The notes: generated by a model not told the origin, from the letters alone. A stretch of DNA of 64,000 nucleotides from Notospermus geniculatus (GCA_002633025.1 NMRB01000093.1:622058-686057); one strand, 5' to 3'. Shown: positions 1 to 12,068, numbered from the stretch's first letter. Program-made: numbers and translations.

Positions 1-1124
1 TGGATGCTGTACCACATTGTTTGCATGTGAGGATAGATGAAGAAGACGGTGGATGAGATTGATTGTGGACGGTGGATGAGAGTGAAGACACAGTGTGTAT
101 GCTCAGTGAAGGATGAATGCCACTGAAGAGACAACAGAAATGACCTTGGATAACGCATGACTGGCAAATGAGATGGTCAAAAGCAATTGCAACACCACTT
201 TCATGAATAGCATCTCGTGACAATGAATTACTTTTGCCAGCTGAAGTTCAAAGTGTCAGAGTTCATCTGTTTTATGATTATAAATGGGAGGGAACCTTTT
301 CTTACTTGTATAATATATAATGCATGTGTAAACTCATTTATCATAAGAACATATGAATTTTTTATGAGTATCATACCCCTGGGAGGGGGAGTCTTTGTTG
401 TTATGAACGTCGAATAAATATTCTGCTGGAGAAGTCCTAGTTTGAATCTTCTTGCTGAACTCGGACACAAGTTACCAGATCAGAGTAATGGATCGACTTG
501 CAAAGAATAACGCTTTTTCAATCGAGGAGTGTCCGCAATAAGAGAGGAAGACCCCACTTGAGACAGATTCTCACAACAAACAGGAACAGGATGCTTCACA
601 GTAAGCTTCTGATTGAATGTCAAACATCTCCACATTGAACACCGTATGTACGTGGTTCCAGGAAAATATCCTAGATGTCTCTACCATTTGCGTCATAGTC
701 ACCAGCTGGTGATCTTGATATTCGATTATGCTGTCGAGTACTGGCAGAGTCTACTGACGGGTTTTGCACATGACAATCAAGAGCCTCTTAGCTAGGGATA
801 GTCCTTTGAGAGGATCAGCCATCTGGCTCTTGTCGCATGCCTTGGCATAATGTAGAAGTCTATGCAGGCCTATGGCGGTGACAGATGGAACTTGAAAAAT
901 CTATAGACATGTATCTTTCAGTTACGAGTTGCAGGGATTGGCCTGCATGCAGGCGTACTTCACCACGGGAAAGACTTCTCACCACATGAAAACAATCCAT
1001 GTACATTCCTGTGATGTTAATTTCACATAGGCCTAGCCATGCAGTGACCGTACTTCCTTTTGCGACCATTATGCTCTGAACGGTTGTGATTGGCCTGGAA
1101 TAAGCATTTTCAAATGTAACATTA
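1..1124. other. no gene seen
   Basis: AT-rich DNA with GGTGGATGAG-type short repetition at the start. Short frames here have no splice support or recognisable composition. Confidence 0.5.
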
Positions 1125-1127
1125 TTA

Positions 1128-1475
1128 GGCCATGTAAAAAAAAATAGTTGGTTAGCATCCTTCCACTCTCAGTTTTCTGAGGAGGGCGGGAGGTTTTTAT
1201 TTTATTTTTTATTGAGTTTGAGATGCACGTTACCATGGTAATCAGGGCGACCTGAGGGAAATTTCAAATGTAAAAGGTATGAATTGAAACAAAAACTACT
1301 TTCTGTCCTTTAAAACTGTGTTGTTTTATTTAAGCATCCCAGCCTACAATTTTATCACTCTTTTGGCAGTTTTTGAAAGTTTTTTTTGAAAATAAAAAAT
1401 AAAAAATTTTTTGAGGAGGGGGGTGATTTCCATGGCGGGAGGGGATGCTAACCAATTATTATTTTTTCCATGGCC
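1128..1475. mobile_element. MITE, TTA target duplication
   Basis: A 348-bp element with ends GGCCATG followed by an A/T run and GGTTAGCATCC, mirrored at the right as GGATGCTAACC and CATGGCC. TTA flanks both sides (1125-1127, 1476-1478), which suits a PIF/Harbinger-type non-autonomous element. The interior is T- and A-rich with two G-rich GAGGAGGG tracts. No coding capacity. Confidence 0.7.
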
Positions 1476-2577
1476 TTAGCCTTACATGGTTCTACTCATA
1501 AGTTCAGCTAATCATGTGATCACAAAAGGTTACAGCCGAGCCACAACTTTTAAGAGCGGCAGGATTTAGTGGTCCACCAAAGAAGTCATGCAGCACATAA
1601 AAGATTCATGCAATAATACATCAAATAATAACGTCATGATCACCCAAAAGACGCAACACTGACACAATATTCATGGATTATTCAGCATCAAGTTTGCATT
1701 GTCGCCAGTGCCATCCCAAGAGGTATCTTTCATGCGATTATCTAACATTCCCTTAAATGTATAGACTGTCGGAAATAGCAATTATGAATTTGATCAGAAT
1801 GATTACACAAATGAGGCAGCTGGGATTAATTGTCCAGATATGAAAATTTTCCGCTGATTCTAATTTCTTGGTGCAATGCAATTCACAAGGCCATAAAGAT
1901 TAGGGTTGAATAAAAAATCTGGTTTGTTTTCAACACAGAAATTGCAACAACTCAATTAACAGCAACTGTTAGCAGGGATGTTGCTTGTTACCAAATGTAA
2001 TAGGCTACAAGCAACAGTGGTTTATGTCCAGAAAGATGAACTACATAGGCACTGACCAGTAAAGTGCAATTCTGACTTTGAAGGAATTGGCTCCAAAAGT
2101 TCTATTTTCATGGCAAATTCTCATGCCACCATTCTAGGACCAGGCTACAAATGAGAAATGCCATCGTAGTGTGATCAGCTAGACACCCATAGTTTCTGCC
2201 CAAAATGATTTATGACAATCTCTGATGGCAAGTCATATCTGGTGCTAGGTCAACTAGGGCACATCAATATTCTCCTAGAATAGCTAAATCCTCAATCATA
2301 TATTGCTAAACATATGACACTGTGGAAGCTTTCATGCTTGTAACTGATACAGCCTCTTCTCATGCATTTTACAAACATTGAAAATTTTGGCAGTAATTTT
2401 TAGGTTTCCTGCTTTTCTCAGTAGGACGACAGGTCCATATGCTCACGTCACAGGGCCTATTTGTCCAGTCATTGTCCAATAACTGATATTTCATGAATGA
2501 AAGATTTCATAAAAGAATTATGAGATTTCAGTGAATGAATTTCATAGTGTTACAGATGTCTGCATACATGCACACAC

Positions 2578-2752
2578 CAGGGGCGGATCCACGATTTTGG
2601 AAAATAGGGGGCGCACTCTGCTAGAAACATTGAAATCTGCGGTGAATTTCAATGATTTGCTCCAAATTTCAGAATTTCACGGTCACTTTTACAGATTTGT
2701 CAGCCGAAAGGGGGGGCGTGTGCCGGGTGCACCCCCCTTGGATCCGCACCTG
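2578..2752. mobile_element. hAT-like MITE, 5-bp target duplication
   Basis: A 175-bp element beginning CAGGGGCGGATCCA and ending TGGATCCGCACCTG, flanked on both sides by CACAC. CAG at the terminus suits hAT elements. A second element at 5828-6187 shares the CAGGGGCG start and also has a 5-bp duplication. The interior has G-rich and C-rich tracts near the ends. Non-coding. Confidence 0.6.
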
Positions 2753-2768
2753 CACACTTCATTTAGGG

Positions 2769-3575
2769 TACCGTCAACCGGGGTGACTTTGAAAGGTTTT
2801 CAGGTATCTCGATTGATTTACTGAAAGGTTGTCAGTGATAGAAGTTCATGAACCATAACAAATTGAGTGGACGGGTGGAGGCAACAAAGATTTTAACACA
2901 CTTTACCATTGGAAGCAAGTTGGTAGAAATGGTATCAATTTTTGTGCACCTTTCAAAGTCACCACCCCATCGGGGTGACATTGAAAGGTTTCCCAAAAAC
3001 AGGGGGAGAAATTAAAAGAAAATGCATGAATGTTTATTATTGTCACTTTTCTGTGAAAAAATAACTTCTGTAGAAATAAAAAATAGTGCCAAAGGCACTG
3101 TGCCCGCTTGGCTTTTTTAGCACAGTGGTGGAAAGCATTAAGCCGTATCAGAATCCCATACAAGCCATCTTTGACAATATCTGTGACCAAAGCGTACATA
3201 GCAGATTTTGTGAGTTTGTTTTTGGCCTCCTGGCGGTAAAGTCAAGAATTAGATTTCACCAATACTTTGTCAGGAAGTCACTACAATCTAGAGGTAAATA
3301 CATACAAAGGTTCAATACAATAGCTCAAAATAACTTTAGACACCATGCAAAAAAGGCCTTTTCTGCATCAGTTTTAAAAGTGGCTGAAGACAACCTACAA
3401 ATGCCCCAAAACCCACGAGCTAATATCCCTGTTGTTTGCTAGTCGCTCCTAGAACAAAAACTTCCAATAGTTTCAGTGAATCTATCTATTGCACATGCAA
3501 TAGATAGATTTGAAACACTTTTCTGGCGAGCTTTCAAAGTCACCCCCGGTTTCAAAGTCACCCCGGTTGACGGTA
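2769..3575. mobile_element. TA-flanked inverted-repeat element (Tc1/mariner-like)
   Basis: An 807-bp element including its TA flanks. Left end TACCGTCAACCGGGGTGACT; the right end is the reverse complement, ending GGTTGACGGTA. The GGGGTGACTTTGAAA motif recurs in diverged form near 2955-2990 and just inside the right end. The interior carries a 118-residue plus-strand frame (3086-3442) that I do not recognise as a transposase, and a near-perfect 34-bp palindrome around 3477-3510. The superfamily is inferred from TA flanks only. Confidence 0.65.
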
Positions 3576-4532
3576 AGCCATTTCCAAATCATCTCATGGC
3601 ATTTTGGCGAGTTATCAAGAATCCTCCTGATTGCATGTGGCCATGTGTAAATTGACCCAACGGGAATAGCAGTACAGGCAAGGATTTTTACCAGATCAAT
3701 ACATCAGAACTTTTGAGCAGCTGTTCATGTACGCTGAGGATTCATTGCAAAATGATTGTCAGTTAACAATGGACCAAAATCAAGCTTCAAATATTTCAGC
3801 ACATAATCTGCATCTGGTGCATGGATACTGCCACAGTGAATTCAATAAAGCATTGCAAAAAACACAAATATGAGTTCCATCAGGCAGACAGTGATCCACA
3901 GACAGTACAGTACAATGACTGTTCTTTGGTAACTGTAGTTGGGCAACAGAGTTATCTGAATACAAAAGGACAAATATATCCCGAAAGTAAAATAAAAGTC
4001 AAATGTATCTATGAATGAGATGCTGCCAGCCCAGCCAGGAACCAACAGCAACGAAAATGCTGAAGACGAAGTGAAGCTGAAAGCCCCAGTAGCGAAGGCA
4101 GGGACCAACTCAGAACAAAACAAAAGAAACAGAGAGAGAAAGGAAAGGAAGGAACCTGCTTTCACCTGAGGACATATGATCATTGAATTCATTTACCCCA
4201 GGCCATGATCACATGAGCAGTTCTTTTATGGAGATGAGCCCTCTGCAGGGGGTGAACAGGACACTCTACACTGATGGTCAATTGACCACCAATGAACACT
4301 ACATGAATCTACATGTATGTACATTGTTTGTTCTTTACAGAAAGATAGGTACTGACATTATTTTGGTTTGAAGGTGCTTCTTTTTTTCCTTACCCCTGAT
4401 TTTTGTTTTCCACAAACGCTTTTTTTCCATTGACCTAACAGTAGCTTCTAAAGTGTTATTCCTAAATGAAAACTCTTTGAGAAACTATCAATTGGGAAAG
4501 TAGCGTCTACACATTTCCCTTTCCCTTTACAG
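3576..4532. other. no certain gene; three staggered plus-strand frames
   Basis: Frames at about 3680-3873, 3821-4018 and 4011-4169 lie end to end in different phases. The last reads hydrophilic (NENAEDEVKLKAPVAK, then RNRERKERKEP). This could be a decayed gene or unspliced exons, but I recognise nothing. The candidate exon at 4533 follows directly. Confidence 0.25.
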
Positions 4533-4679
4533 GAGTATGCTTGGTGTTGATGTAACATCCCAAATTGTCCAAAGGATCTGGATCTTTGATGCCTTATTTT
4601 CAAAAGAGAAGATGTTCCCACCAAAGAAGGACAGCTACATAAAGCATCCTCCAGGTCACAATGCATGCAAACACATCAG
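4533..4679 (+). CDS. candidate internal exon, protein not recognised
   Basis: A strong acceptor (CCCTTTCCCTTTACAG) precedes 147 bp that are open in one frame for 48 codons, then CATCAG|GTAGTA. One base completes an upstream codon and two bases are left over, so both flanking introns are phase 2 and the exon is symmetric. The peptide starts SMLGVDVTSQIVQRIWIFDA and continues with a KMFPPKKDSYIKHPPGH stretch and a cysteine near the end. It looks like ordinary folded protein: mixed hydrophobic and charged, with a tryptophan and paired prolines. I do not recognise the family. In-frame partners upstream or downstream were not found. It could be a chance frame, but good signals at both ends plus protein-like composition make it one of the better unnamed candidates. 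Confidence 0.42.
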
Positions 4680-5587
4680 GTAGTATGCACGCTGGGTCTT
4701 CTGCAATCACCACACCACACCCATGCAGTTTCAGAGCAAACTGTTTCAAAACTGGACATTACAGCATGCACTGCAACAAGGGTCAAACATGTTAAAGCAT
4801 GATTGTGAGAAAGAAATTTTAACACCACCACTAACCCATTGTGATATACCACATCCAATCGGAGTCAAATGAAATTGAATATTGATTGGTAACCTCCAAG
4901 AATACAATTTTGGGTCAATTTCTGTTAGACATATAGATTTCCCCACCCTCAGCAGCAGTAAAGGGAAATAACCATCATTGATCTTTAGTTTTAATCCATA
5001 CTTTCAGTTGAGATTTTAAAAATCAAGATGGTTCTACTAACCGTTATTGACTATTGGGCTAAACTGATTGAATGAAGAAATTTATAGCGATAGTGGGCTT
5101 AAAAAGAAAATCTGAATGTTGAAAGACTTGACTTGCACAAAGCAGCAACATTTATGTCCAATATCATCAGTTTGCTTTTCTCCAACCAAAGTGGTTCACA
5201 CCAGACCATAAAGCACACTCTCAATAAGTCCAGATTCTGAAACCTGTACTCATATCCAAACTTGAAATTGAATATGTCATCATCTGTTGTACATTCGCTA
5301 TCAAATATTCAAGGCTTCATCATCATCAGAAACACTGTCAGCTCTGGAATAACATCCACATCATACTTGACAGGTGATCAGCCTGTCAGCATGGGGCTCA
5401 ATATTAACTAATTCTCCCGAGGAAGGACATTCAAAACATGATTGATGATGTCATATAAAGAGGCTTCTCTCATACATATACAATAAATGATATCATCACC
5501 TTGCCAGTCAAAAGCAGGAGGCACAAGGATATTGATGAGTTTTTACCAAGACCGAGAACCAGGAATAAGTAAATGGACACCGACCAA

Positions 5588-6198
5588 TAGACCGTTCTCA
5601 AATTGACGTAAACGAGAAAGATCTGCGCACTTCCGCCGAAATTTCAACCATAACCTCGGTTTGGAGCTGAATGACGTGACGCCGACAGCCCCATGACAGT
5701 GACGTCAACGACGTTGCATCAGACTCGACCATTGCTGAATAATGGATTGCGTCACGTCACCCGGTTTCAGATTGAGGTTATGGTTGAAATTTTGGAGGAA
5801 GTGCGCAGATCTGGGAATTTGAGAATGCAGGGGCGTCGGAGCGTTTTGCCTATGGATATCGTCTGGGGGGGCTGAAATTTACAATGGAACTGGGGGAGCC
5901 TCACGCGACAAAAAGAAAGGTGCATGACACCAGCGCCGAAGGCGCAAAGCCGCAGCAGGGGGGTCTGGGGGTCCTCCCCCAGAAAAATTTTACGATGAAA
6001 CACCCTTAGATGCGATTTCCTGGCACCTCACAGCAGATTATAGCATCTACAATACCATATTTTTGGGCGATTTTTATTTGACGTGCGTTTGCTCTGTGCC
6101 TTTGACCCGATGTTAAAAACACAACATTTTCAGCAAAAAAGTGAGGGGGCTATAGCCCCCCCAGCCCCCCCTGCTCCGACGCCCCTGGAATGGTCTAT
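5588..6198. mobile_element. palindromic MITE interrupted by a second MITE
   Basis: The left arm runs from TAGACCGTTCTCAAATT through GATCTGCGCACTTCC and ATTTCAACCATAACCTC. The mirrored arm runs from about 5757 to 5827 and resumes at 6193. Removing the nested insertion (5828-6187 plus one copy of its duplication) restores a continuous right end that pairs with the left end, with one mismatch at the join. The host is then about 246 bp, with TA at both termini. Non-coding. Confidence 0.65.
5828..6187. mobile_element. hAT-like MITE nested in another MITE
   Basis: 360 bp, with perfect 15-bp ends CAGGGGCGTCGGAGC and GCTCCGACGCCCCTG, flanked by GAATG on both sides (5823-5827, 6188-6192). It interrupts the right arm of the 5588-6198 palindrome. 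The interior includes GCGCCGAAGGCGC and tracts of G and C near the ends. Non-coding. Confidence 0.72.
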
Positions 6199-8652
6199 AG
6201 CTACAAATAATGGCGACTGGCAATGGCATTACAGCATTCACTGAAATCACTCCAGACCCATGAAAAAAAGGAAAAGAAATATTTGGATTGGTATTGGACA
6301 CACACACTGTCAGCAGCAAACTTGGTAACTCAATGTTGCTTTTATACCAGAAGTGTATGATTATCAATAACAGCTGACAACACCAATGACCTGACTACAA
6401 CTGAAGACCAAGCCAAGTTTCTGCGGAGGAGGGGAACGTGTGAGAAAGTTTCAGTTGGCATCCAGATAACAATTAGAGCCAGTGCTAAGGGTATGGTACG
6501 GTACATGTCACTTCGACTTGGAATATTCAACTTGGCCGACCAGACTTGTTTGTTTACAATGACATCCACATTGGCAGACAGAGCACAATGGAATCCATAT
6601 TAGTTCTATGATAATTACAAATCAGATGAGGCTATCGACAAAGGCAGGCAGATATCTCATTGAGTGGGTATTAGTATCCATGTGGCGGTGACTTACCATC
6701 GCACAACACATCTAAAGGACACACTGGATGTGATTGACAATGATATGCCCAGGGCTGTGACTGGGGAGAAAGCGGAAACGATTTCACATAATAGAGAAAG
6801 AAGACTGATAACTGCATAATTGCAACATTTTCCCTTGTAACTTACTAATGAACCTTGTAGGCTACATTGCCATCATGAAGGATATTGAGATACAACAGAC
6901 ATGAGTATGACTAGTTTTGGATAATGTAGCATTAGATGATGTCAGTTGTAAAGGACGACAAGATATATCCCCCATGGATTGTGCACTACTATCATAACGG
7001 AATCAAACATAAAGGTTCAACTTACAAATTGAGCATTTATAAATGTGGACAGTATCCCTTTAAGCCTTAACAGGTGTGCATTCTGACTCTTCCATATGAT
7101 AGGCAAGACCCTTGTGCATGTTAGTGCAAATTTTGTTGAATTCAGACTAGTTGATCTTATGATACAAAAGGACTGAATTAATGAGAACCCCACGAACGAT
7201 GAGAGCACAGGGTCACCTGTGTACATTTGAATAGGCTAACGTACATTTGCACATGGAACACTAATTGTGCTGAAAATAGCTCTGTTATCCTCAGAAAAGG
7301 AATTCAAGGCATCAGGTTGACAGATTCATGTACCCCACTACCATAAAAAAAGTTGAAGCTCCTGTCTATTACATAAAGCCAAAATTCAGGCAGTGAGCGA
7401 CATCTGGTGGCAACATAATGAAGTGTATCCCTCAGTTACTTCATCGTTCGCAGCTAAACCTTTATGTTTGCTACTATCCTAGATGTAGCCAAAGATGTGG
7501 CAAAGGATGCCTTGGTGAACATTGTGAGGACAGATGAAATATCAGAGCATAAGAAATTCCTTTAGTTCCACAAGTGAAGTGAAGCTACAATATACAACTC
7601 AAGTTCTCGTTACAAAAAAACGATCTGTTTTTTTCAACAAACTTAATGATTTCACACCTGAAGAGCCCCTCATTCAAAATCCTGATCACAGCCTACCATT
7701 GATTACCAAACACATTCACTTCACAGAAAATTAAATCTAATTCTCAAGGACCAAAATCTAATTAATCAAGTAATGCAATAGAAGCATCTACTTTCCAACT
7801 CACTCAGTGTTAAGCGTGAAAGCCTTTTTTAGCTGAACTGTCTACTTTGACTGATAGCAACATGCTCCGATGCTCATGAGTTCCTGATATAATTCATATA
7901 ATTTCATGGGTCCCAGGAAACCATCTCATGCTCGGGTAGACAGCAATTTCGCTTGTCAAGTAAGGCATTAAATGGCTTAATACAGTGGGAAGAACAGAAC
8001 TGTTGGGCCGTTTGTTTGCTTTCCATATGGTCATTGTGATAAGCAACCATAGTAAAACAAGAAGCAGAATACAACACAGGATGTCTCAAAACTAGTTGTC
8101 TTTCAAGTGTGAATTCTACTAGAAACTCCCAAGGAAGAAACACAAGTCTCCATAAACGTGGCTGAAGTCAGATTTCCCTGATCAGACTTGCGTGATTGCA
8201 TGGCATCTTCCCACTACGAGAAAAGATGTTTCCACAAGAGATCAATAAAGAATGTATGGAAAATGACATTATGAATAAACCATAAGCATCTTTGTTTCGG
8301 ACTGGGATGTTGCTGTAACCATGTTGGTTCTGACAATCACTGGTCTGCTTCAAGATAGAACAGTTCATCTCCAACTGATTAAAGCTACTTGCTTGCTTTG
8401 CAAGTAGACACATTTTTCAGACAAGACACAGCCTGCCAACCTGTGCAAGATTTCTGAAAGAAGGCCACTTCGAAGTAAAAGCACAAGAGGTGTAACTGTC
8501 ACCAACCAAGTGCAGGCAAACATGTTTGGAATCAGTCAGTACATGTAATGTACAAGCCTTACTTTCTCATTACATTGGAAATGTCAACCACATTATCTCA
8601 GAATATCACCATTTCTAAACTCCATTATATCCTGTCTTTATTTTTACACCAG
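6199..8652. other. no gene seen
   Basis: Ordinary AT-rich sequence between elements. A minus-strand frame near 7025-7166 ends at TTT|GTAAGT, but it contains AAAGGGATACTGTCCAC, which looks like a dispersed repeat. Confidence 0.4.
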
Positions 8653-8796
8653 TTCCTCATTTTTGACACTGATGAGAGAATCAAATATCATTCTACAGCC
8701 CACAACAAAATTGCCCTGCATTGCTTTTCACCGAATGTGGCGCAATGCTTATTGCTTATTGGTGCAGTGAGGAAGAAGTTGCCTCCTAGGTTGGGT
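8653..8796 (+). CDS. candidate internal exon, protein not recognised
   Basis: A pyrimidine-rich stretch (TGTCTTTATTTTTACACCAG) precedes exactly 48 open codons, followed by GGT|GTAAGT, a strong donor despite T at the last exon base. The exon is 144 bp, in phase 0 at both ends. The peptide begins FLIFDTDERIKYHSTAHNKI, has two cysteines in the middle and ends KKLPPRLG. A second frame closes near the 3' end. It lies about 4 kb downstream of the 4533-4679 candidate on the same strand, but the phases differ, so at least one unseen exon would be needed to join them. No family recognised. Confidence 0.36.
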
Positions 8797-9172
8797 GTAA
8801 GTAACCTAAGATTCCTTGCTCTAAAATCCATGACAGGAATTCTGAGATGGATAGGTATCTAATCTTGTTTCTTATTTCAAAGTTCTTGTTAATAAGGCAG
8901 ATTCAATTTCTTTCTCGCAGCATTTGCTTAGAACAGGAACCCAATTTCATTTTTACAGAACTGAGAAGCCAAGATATTGGCATCTAGAAAACATAGAATA
9001 GTTGATACTTCCTGGCGAAACAGTATAGATCACAGTATGCAGTTTTTGTCAACTTCTTCAAGACAGGGAAGTTTGTGAAAAACAACAGAAAGTAATGATA
9101 TACTTACTTAATATGTCAGATTGTGAAGCATGATGGGTGCTCCAGGCACTACAAGGATGACAATACACTTAC

Positions 9173-9267
9173 CTGCAAAAAACAGAAGATGCAACTTTAC
9201 TAATAATGATATCAGATTCAGTGAAATGGGCATATTCAAAGGCTGTATACATGATTTGGTAAATGAC
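9173..9267 (-). CDS. candidate internal exon, protein not recognised
   Basis: On the minus strand ATTGCTTCCAG precedes 31 open codons plus two bases, ending TGCAG|GTAAGT, a full-consensus donor. The peptide starts VIYQIMYTAFEYAHFTESDI and ends SKVASSVFC. Phase is 0 at the start and 2 at the end. The same TTTTTTGCAG could instead act as an acceptor for a following frame that reads KCIVILVVPGAPIMLHNL before a stop, so two splice readings compete here. No family recognised. The TU-like foldback element starts about 190 bp away at 9458. Confidence 0.3.
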
Positions 9268-9457
9268 CTGGAAGCAATTTCAATACTGGATAATGTATTG
9301 TGAATGCTGAAAATACATTCAAAATAAACTGAAAGTTGAACCAAAAGATATACCAAAAGGTCCATCCCACTATTGTTAGAGAAAGTATAAAGATAGAAAA
9401 ACTTCAGAAAATGAACAATGCCCCCAAATTCCAAGTGATATGTAAGGTACCAGTAAC

Positions 9458-10239
9458 GAATCCAGGTAAATTAGACAAAAGTAAATTAGACAACGGTATT
9501 TTAGACAAAGTAAATTAGACAATGGTAATTTAGACAATAGTCATTTTAGACAATCGTAAATTAGACAACAGTAATCTAGACAATAGTCATTTTAGACAAT
9601 CGTAAATTAGACAATGGTAAACTAGACATAAGGATAGGTAAATTAGACAAATTTCAATGACAATGTTCCTGGCCTCCTCTTGTCCCCCTTGATCTCTTGA
9701 CCACCTTCATCATTGAGAAACCACTATGAAAGGTTTTGACATCTTTGAGCCAAAGAAGGCATGAGCAGGCCCTGATTAACATCAAGTTGGTCAGAACATC
9801 ACCCTGGATTTTTTTGAGTAAGCAACTGAGAGGGGCAGGCCCCTAATTATAGGGAGAGCAATTTCAGTTTATTGCACCAAGCAAAATGTCTTAAGAATGA
9901 GCTCATCCCTAGGTCTCTAAATCTGAACCTGGGTACAGTTTGTAACAAAAAAGTAGAGGCAGGGTACAATTTCACTTGACGACATCATAAACCAGGACAA
10001 GAACCCCTTCAGCCCTGATATCATGCCAAGTCCCAAAAAGAAGATATTGTCTAATTTACCTATCCTTATGTCTAGTTTACCATTGTCTAATTTACCATTG
10101 TCTAAAATGACTATTGTCTAGATTACCATTGTCTAATATACCATTGTCTAAAATGACTGTTGTCCAATTTACCATTGTCTAATTTACTTTGTCTAAAATA
10201 CCGTTGTCTAATTTACTTTTGTCTAATTTACTGGATACC
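9458..10239. mobile_element. foldback transposon with tandem 15-bp repeat arms (TU-like)
   Basis: A 782-bp element. Each arm (about 9465-9645 and 10045-10230) is a run of a 15-bp repeat, consensus TAAATTAGACAATGG and variants, in opposite orientations, so the two arms are inverted copies. Outside, ends read GAATCCAG and CTGGATACC, and the 9-bp sequence ACCAGTAAC occurs at 9449-9457 and 10240-10248 as a target duplication (8 or 9 bp depending on where the end is set). The unique middle (about 9650-10040) has no coding frame of note. Sea urchin TU elements have this layout: long inverted repeats with an outer domain of 15-bp tandem repeats and 8-bp duplications. I cannot compare the repeat sequence itself. 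Confidence 0.75.
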
Positions 10240-10673
10240 ACCAGTAACCTATCTAGGGCACAAGACATTATGCCATCAATGGAGTGTGCTAATCTTATCT
10301 TTAATCCTCCATTAGCATTGTTTATAGATCATTTAGCTCATTTAATGTGTCGTAGATATGAACAAAGATGATTTAGCTACGCAGTTGCCAAGAGACGAAC
10401 TTTGCAATCAAGTACAAACTGACAATTAAGAATCAAAAGTGCAGTAAAATGTCTCATAAACAAAAACATTATTTCAAGTAATTTGCTCCAATATTTACTG
10501 AAAACAAATCAACCTGCCACAGTGATGTCAGCTACAGAGGCAACGGGAAGAATATCAATTATCCTTTGGTGTTGAGGAAATGTTTCAATTTCCCCTGAAT
10601 GAGAAAGGATATTCTGTTCTATATTTCATGAAGCAAGACTTCAAGAGGTATGATCACCTCAGACTGGCACCAA

Positions 10674-12063
10674 GTAGATGGCCTGAGTTGAGATGGCCTA
10701 TGATGAGCACACGCAGCACACTTCATAAGACATGTAAGATTAGGACAAGAAAGTCATTAGATATCTCATCTCTGATCTCACATCTCTGATCTCATCAAAA
10801 CGTCATAAACATGGAATGAAGGACATTTTCAAAGTGCATAATCATAAACAAGTCATCTGACTAAAAATAATGTGACATAAATGAGCTGTGTGTCAGAACA
10901 ATTTCGATTCTGATGACACCAACGACTTCTGTAGTTACAGGGGCAAGTGATTTAAGAATGTAATGAGAATCATCAACATCCATGGTAACAACAGTAGGCC
11001 TATATGACCCAAGAACTTTAACAAATACGACAGCAAGCAATGACCTGATATATAGCCTGCATCATGAAAATGACAAAGGTAAGAATAAAGAAGAGGCTAG
11101 ACAGATAATGATCAGGGTTTTAAAAAGTGGTCAACCACAGTTTCTTCTCACATTGAAGCAAAAACATAACAAAGGGGACCAGAGCCTTATTGTGCAAGCT
11201 ATTTTTCATCTGACAGAATGCTATTTGACAAGACTTCTGACAATGGCTGTGAACACAACAGTATCAGGAACAAACACAGCGGCATTCCACGATGAATATG
11301 AAACCGCTATAGGAACCCATAGGGATCACAATCCATATGATATATATGAGGCACATGATAAATTGTGTACTTTATGATATTTGTTACAAGTCATAATGGA
11401 AGACTTCAGAGGCTGAGATGACGCCCCAGCAATGGTTCAGGTATCCCAGATTGCTGGTGTGCCAAACATGACGATTTTCCATGGTTGGAGTCAGATAGAT
11501 GATACGGTAGGTAGGGTGGAAACTTACAGACAGCAAGGAGTGGCCACAAAAATGCTTCTCTGTCTGTGCAGACTTAGAGAATAGCAAAAGCACTTGTGGA
11601 CTTATGCTCAAACTGATGTGCACTAAACTAGCTTCAGTGTCCTTTCCTCCAATGCAGGCCAACCCTGGCCATCAAAGAAATTATTTATTGCTTTTATTGA
11701 ATGACTGCAAATTTTACAATCTACCAAACTTTTATTGGGTGTTTCAACTAATGATGCTACTTTGATCAAGATTTTACAAGTTTATAGCAATGTAATTAAC
11801 AGAGCAGATTGCAGCTGGAGCCAGGAATGCACAATTTTGCTAATGGAGGCAGAAACAACATCAAAAGATAATCGACATAAAATTTAGTTACTGTAACTAA
11901 ATTTTGTCACATTTTCGCAACTTAAGATAGAGTAACATTATTTCGTAGTTCAATAAATTAACTTGCAAGCCATGTTATCAACTCAAGGGGAAAATTGTAC
12001 TCTTCCATCTTATAGCACATGTCTTTTTTGTGATAGATGACACTCAGATCACACAACAATCAT
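10674..12063 (+). repeat. 1.4-kb tandem duplication, copy 1
   Basis: The same sequence recurs from 12069 with an offset of 1395, then 1399 after a 4-base indel. About ten single-base differences occur, all in the first 560 bp or so; the rest appears identical. The copy contains a 131-codon plus-strand frame (10982-11377). Differences inside that frame include three amino-acid changes and one silent change, which argues against purifying selection. The copy ends at a single N, so it may be a second haplotype placed in tandem. Confidence 0.9.
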
Positions 12064-12068
12064 NTACG

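Noticed and set aside
4011-4169. Lys/Glu-rich frame resembling an adaptor hinge
   Set aside because: Considered as an AP3D1 part, but it has no splice signals, is 55 kb from the hinge exon, and does not match the expected order.
9465-10230. CRISPR-like regular repeats
   Set aside because: The units are contiguous without spacers, inverted between arms, and flanked by a target duplication in a eukaryotic context.
10982-11377. 131-codon plus frame, also present in the second copy (12381-12776)
   Set aside because: Differences between copies include three amino-acid changes to one silent change; no motif, no splice signals. Treated as part of the duplication, not a gene.
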